A stretch of 64,000 nucleotides of DNA from JBBDYG01 sp040901765 (lineage in GTDB: Bacteria > Planctomycetota > Planctomycetia > Pirellulales > Lacipirellulaceae), in NCBI GenBank assembly GCA_040901765.1, contig JBBDYG010000048.1:101534-165533 (forward strand), in the 5' to 3' direction. The translations under genes and the position numbers were made by a program. A model generated the notes under the pieces. That model was given only the letters and a program-made list of their open reading frames with translations, did not search any database and was not told the origin of the DNA. Positions 61,852 through 64,000 of the stretch are shown here, piece after piece; the first letter of the stretch is position 1; every line of letters begins with the position of its first letter.

Positions 61852-63222
61852 ATGGGCGTTCCCCAAGTCGTCATCGTCGGCCGGCCCAATGTGGGTAAGA
61901 GCAGCCTGCTCAATTGGCTGGCGGGGAAGCGCGTGTCGATTGTCGACGACAAGCCGGGCGTCACGCGCGATCGGCTCACCTACCTTATGTGCCACGACGA
62001 CCGCTACTTCGAGCTGGTCGACACGGGCGGAATGGGGTTTCAAGACACCGACAATCTCACGAAGCATATCGAAGAGCAAATCAATCAGGCGATCGACTCC
62101 GCCAGCATCATCTTGTTTCTCGTCGATACCCGCGCCGGCCTGATGCCGATGGATCAAGAGATTGCCAATCGGCTGCGGCTGTTGAACGTGCCGATCGTAT
62201 TGTTGGCGAACAAGACCGACGACGAATCGATGGACAATCTTGCCGATGAGTTCTACCGCCTGGGCCACGGCATGCCGCTCAAAGTGAGCACGTTACAGCA
62301 TCGCAATCGGGCCGTGCTGCTCAATCGCATCACCGCGCTGTTGCCCAAGCTGGCGGATGGCGAGACCGAATCGGCGGGCGAAGAAGCGGTGATGAAAGTG
62401 GCGATCGTTGGTCGGCGCAACGTGGGCAAAAGCACGTTCGTTAATTCGCTCGTGCAGGCGGAGCGGATGATTGTCAGCGAAATCCCCGGCACGACCCGCG
62501 ACAGCGTCGACGTGCGGTTCGAGCTTGACGGCAAGCCATTCATCGCGATTGACACACCGGGCATTCGCCGCGCGCAGAGCCGCAACGAGAACATCGACTT
62601 TTACGGCACGCACCGCGCGGAGCGGAGCATCCGGCGAGCCGACGTGGTGCTGCTGTTGCTCGATTGCAGCCAGCGGGTCAGCAAGGTCGATAAGCAGCTC
62701 GCCGACTACGTTTCGCAGGAATTCAGACCTTGCATCTTCGTGGTCAACAAGTGGGACAAGCTCGTGGGAACGATGCCCACCGAGAAGTGGGTGAACTACT
62801 TGAACGATACCTTTCCCACCATGCGCTATGCGCCGATTGCGTTTATCACCGGCCAAACGGGCAAGAACGTGAAGGCCCTGCTGAATCACGCCCAGATGCT
62901 GTTCAAACAGTCGCGGGCGCGCGTGGGAACGGGGCAACTCAATCGGCTCGTGCGCGACGCGGTCAAGCGAAACCCGCCGCCGATGTACCAGAACCGCCGG
63001 CCCAAGATTTATTACGCCACCCAAGTTGGCGTGCAGCCGCCGACAATCGTTCTTTTCTGCAATCAACCGGTAGCGATCTCCAAAGCGTATCAGCGGTACT
63101 TGCTGGGCGTGTTTCGCGACACACTGCAGTTTTCCGAAGTGCCCCTGAAGCTCTATCTCCGCACGCGCGAATCGAGCGACGTGCGCGACGAGATCGACGC
63201 GGAACTGCAAGGGGCGGAGTAG
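61852..63222 (+). CDS. der: ribosome-associated GTPase Der (EngA)
   Basis: Der has two GTPase domains and assists 50S maturation. 456 aa from the ATG at 61852, since the first G domain starts immediately (VVIVGRPNVGKSSLLNWLAG). First domain: G1 as above, DTGGMGF (G3, about 59) and LANKTDDE (G4, about 119). Second domain: VAIVGRRNVGKSTFVNSLVQ (about 184), DTPGIRR (about 235), VVNKWDKLVG (about 299-308). The KH-like C-terminus has LNRLVRDAVKRNPPPMYQNR (about 363) and KIYYATQVGVQPPTIVLFCN. All elements match. It is monocistronic. Confidence 0.96.
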   Translation: MGVPQVVIVGRPNVGKSSLLNWLAGKRVSIVDDKPGVTRDRLTYLMCHDDRYFELVDTGGMGFQDTDNLTKHIEEQINQAIDSASIILFLVDTRAGLMPMDQEIANRLRLLNVPIVLLANKTDDESMDNLADEFYRLGHGMPLKVSTLQHRNRAVLLNRITALLPKLADGETESAGEEAVMKVAIVGRRNVGKSTFVNSLVQAERMIVSEIPGTTRDSVDVRFELDGKPFIAIDTPGIRRAQSRNENIDFYGTHRAERSIRRADVVLLLLDCSQRVSKVDKQLADYVSQEFRPCIFVVNKWDKLVGTMPTEKWVNYLNDTFPTMRYAPIAFITGQTGKNVKALLNHAQMLFKQSRARVGTGQLNRLVRDAVKRNPPPMYQNRRPKIYYATQVGVQPPTIVLFCNQPVAISKAYQRYLLGVFRDTLQFSEVPLKLYLRTRESSDVRDEIDAELQGAE

Positions 63223-63307
63223 CGGAGGCTCACATGGTCGAGTTTCTCCGAAACTGGCCGCCATCCGACAATGCGGCGCGAGTTTTGGAAAAACACGCCT
63301 ACGTGGC

Positions 63308-63490
63308 TTACTTAATCGCCGACGCGGGGGGTGCCGCGATCGCAGCGGCAAAATTGCTCGGCTGCGAAGGCCGATTGCCCTCGAGCGACGCTTGCATCGC
63401 CACCCACAGCCCGACCGCCCAGGCGAATACAAACCCGGCAATCTCGCCGACGGAAGTAAGTTGCCGAAATCTCGCAAGCTTCATTGACAT
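63308..63490 (-). CDS. possible small membrane protein
   Basis: A 60-codon frame on the minus strand (start ATG near 63490, MSMKLARFRQLTSVGEIAGF) contains one good membrane helix, AGFVFAWAVGLWVAMQASLE, and a Pro/Ala tail. Codons in the central part have the high third-position GC of the real genes, while the overlapping plus-strand frame behind der looks worse. No Shine-Dalgarno. Unconfirmed. Confidence 0.3.
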   Translation of the reverse strand: MSMKLARFRQLTSVGEIAGFVFAWAVGLWVAMQASLEGNRPSQPSNFAAAIAAPPASAIK

Positions 63491-63740
63491 CGTCGTCCGC
63501 CCAAAATCCAAGACGCGGGTGACGAGCTTCGCCAGGCAATCGACCTGCGAACCCGTTCACCCCCTTCCGTGTGAACAATCGAGTCATTGGAACAAGTTTG
63601 CCGGATCGTCGCAAGCCCAACTAAAATGCGGAAAACTAGGCGCAACGACTGCGTTCCGGACGCTGACGAGGTCCGGGTCGCTAACAATCCGCTACCGCGG
63701 CTACGTACCGGCCGCTAGAGTGACGAGTAGATCAACGACA
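63491..63740. other. gene-free gap between der and the tRNA-like half
   Basis: A longer frame on the plus strand continues from 63234 but its composition is that of a shadow. I see no RNA gene or repeat in this stretch. Confidence 0.3.
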
Positions 63741-63776
63741 GCCCTCGTAGCTCAGGGGGGATGGATTTCTAAGCCA
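63741..63776 (+). pseudogene. 5' half of a tRNA-Arg(TCT)-like gene
   Basis: GCCCTCGTAGCTCAG is the classic acceptor/D-arm start of a tRNA, and TGGATTTCTAAGCCA the anticodon arm (loop TTTCTAA, anticodon TCT), but the D-loop is shortened, and no T arm or CGAGGGC acceptor end follows. So only a 5' half is present. tRNA halves at an island edge are often traces of integration; the element itself is not in the window. Confidence 0.5.
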
Positions 63777-64000
63777 TAAACCCCTTGTTTCTAGGGGTTT
63801 CTGGCAGTTTTGGTCAGTCAGAATTCGACCTAATTCGACCTGATTGGACCTGTTTTAGTGCCATTAGTGCCACGTCGAATTTGACTAAGACGATTCATCG
63901 GGTAGGCTTCCCAATGACACGGGGCAGCGTGTCGCAGAACCTTCACGGCCCTAGTGCTCTGTCACTCTTATTCTGATGGATGGTATGCTCTTGGCAGTCG
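63777..64000. other. right edge: hairpin and tandem AATTCGACCT repeats
   Basis: AAACCCCTTGTTTCTAGGGG plus TTTC is a hairpin (63778-63801) directly after the tRNA-like half. Three near-copies of ATTCGACCT (63819-63850) follow. No gene is visible before the window ends; the rest may belong to an integrated element. Confidence 0.4.

Noticed and set aside
62293..63477. 394-codon frame antisense to der
   Set aside because: Arg/Ala/Gly-rich shadow of the conserved der gene.
63234..63779. Plus-strand frame with a good GGAGG just after der
   Set aside because: Despite the ribosome-binding site, composition after about 50 codons is that of non-coding DNA and it runs into the tRNA-like sequence. A short real peptide at its start cannot be excluded.
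63778..63801. Hairpin AAACCCC...GGGGTTT as a terminator
   Set aside because: There is no T-run after the stem and no gene ends just before it.

Overview
The window is chromosomal DNA from a planctomycete, most likely of the Pirellulales. The evidence is two secreted proteins with the planctomycete N-terminal sorting motif (FEPLEARHMLA at about 3.36 kb, FEALEPRHMLA at about 52.04 kb), a cysteine-rich YTV-repeat cell-wall-type protein (49.9-51.6 kb), and many long, wordy inverted repeats at gene ends. Most of the window is housekeeping. No rRNA, CRISPR array or complete insertion sequence was found.

Layout. 0-3.1 kb: a cut-off secreted SPOR-like protein, signal peptide peptidase SppA and a small XRE regulator. 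3.2-12.0 kb: an accessory island with a giant mosaic surface protein whose C-terminus looks like a nuclease toxin, two to three small unknown genes behind it (immunity candidates), duplicated promoter-like sequences and an Rhs core remnant. 12.1-24.0 kb: purA, uppS, cdsA, then phoH-pgpH-ybeY-corC, a BamD-like lipoprotein, an LptE-like lipoprotein and folP. 24.0-29.1 kb: proA, a lone fliM, trxB, asnS. 29.2-32.4 kb: a minus-strand module of zinc-ribbon GTPase, membrane-anchored SUMF1-domain protein and coiled-coil protein. 33-39.6 kb: carA, a GntR/ABC transporter operon and an AlaC-type aminotransferase. 39.8-42.4 kb: a ParDE-type toxin-antitoxin pair and a tandem PpiC foldase. 43-46.2 kb: rpsB-tsf-pyrH-frr in the classic order. 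46.5-49.5 kb: a PspF-like sigma-54 activator, a CysQ/Hal2 phosphatase, tRNA-Gln and rex. 49.9-54.6 kb: the YTV protein (interrupted by a 100-N gap), then a sorting-motif/dockerin/Fn3/hydrolase protein broken by one extra base, and a secreted partner. 55-63.2 kb: a Uma2 nuclease, a CPBP protease, ppdK, a LolA-like/TlpA protein, a family 4 uracil-DNA glycosylase and der. The right edge carries a tRNA-Arg-like 5' half.

Many genes fall into envelope biogenesis (uppS, cdsA, BamD-like, LptE-like, PpiC, SppA), rRNA/translation maturation (ybeY, der, rpsB-tsf-frr, asnS) and nucleotide/one-carbon metabolism (purA, pyrH, carA, folP).

The most unusual points are: (1) the putative polymorphic toxin on a planctomycete sorting-motif scaffold; (2) intergenic repeat families that have spread into coding regions, namely a 7-bp tandem repeat inside carA between its two domains, a repeat forming the LptE N-terminus and one forming the GntR C-terminus; (3) the GTPase/SUMF1/coiled-coil module; and (4) the two-motif YTV protein with its unresolved repeat. 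All assignments come from reading the sequence, with no database search.
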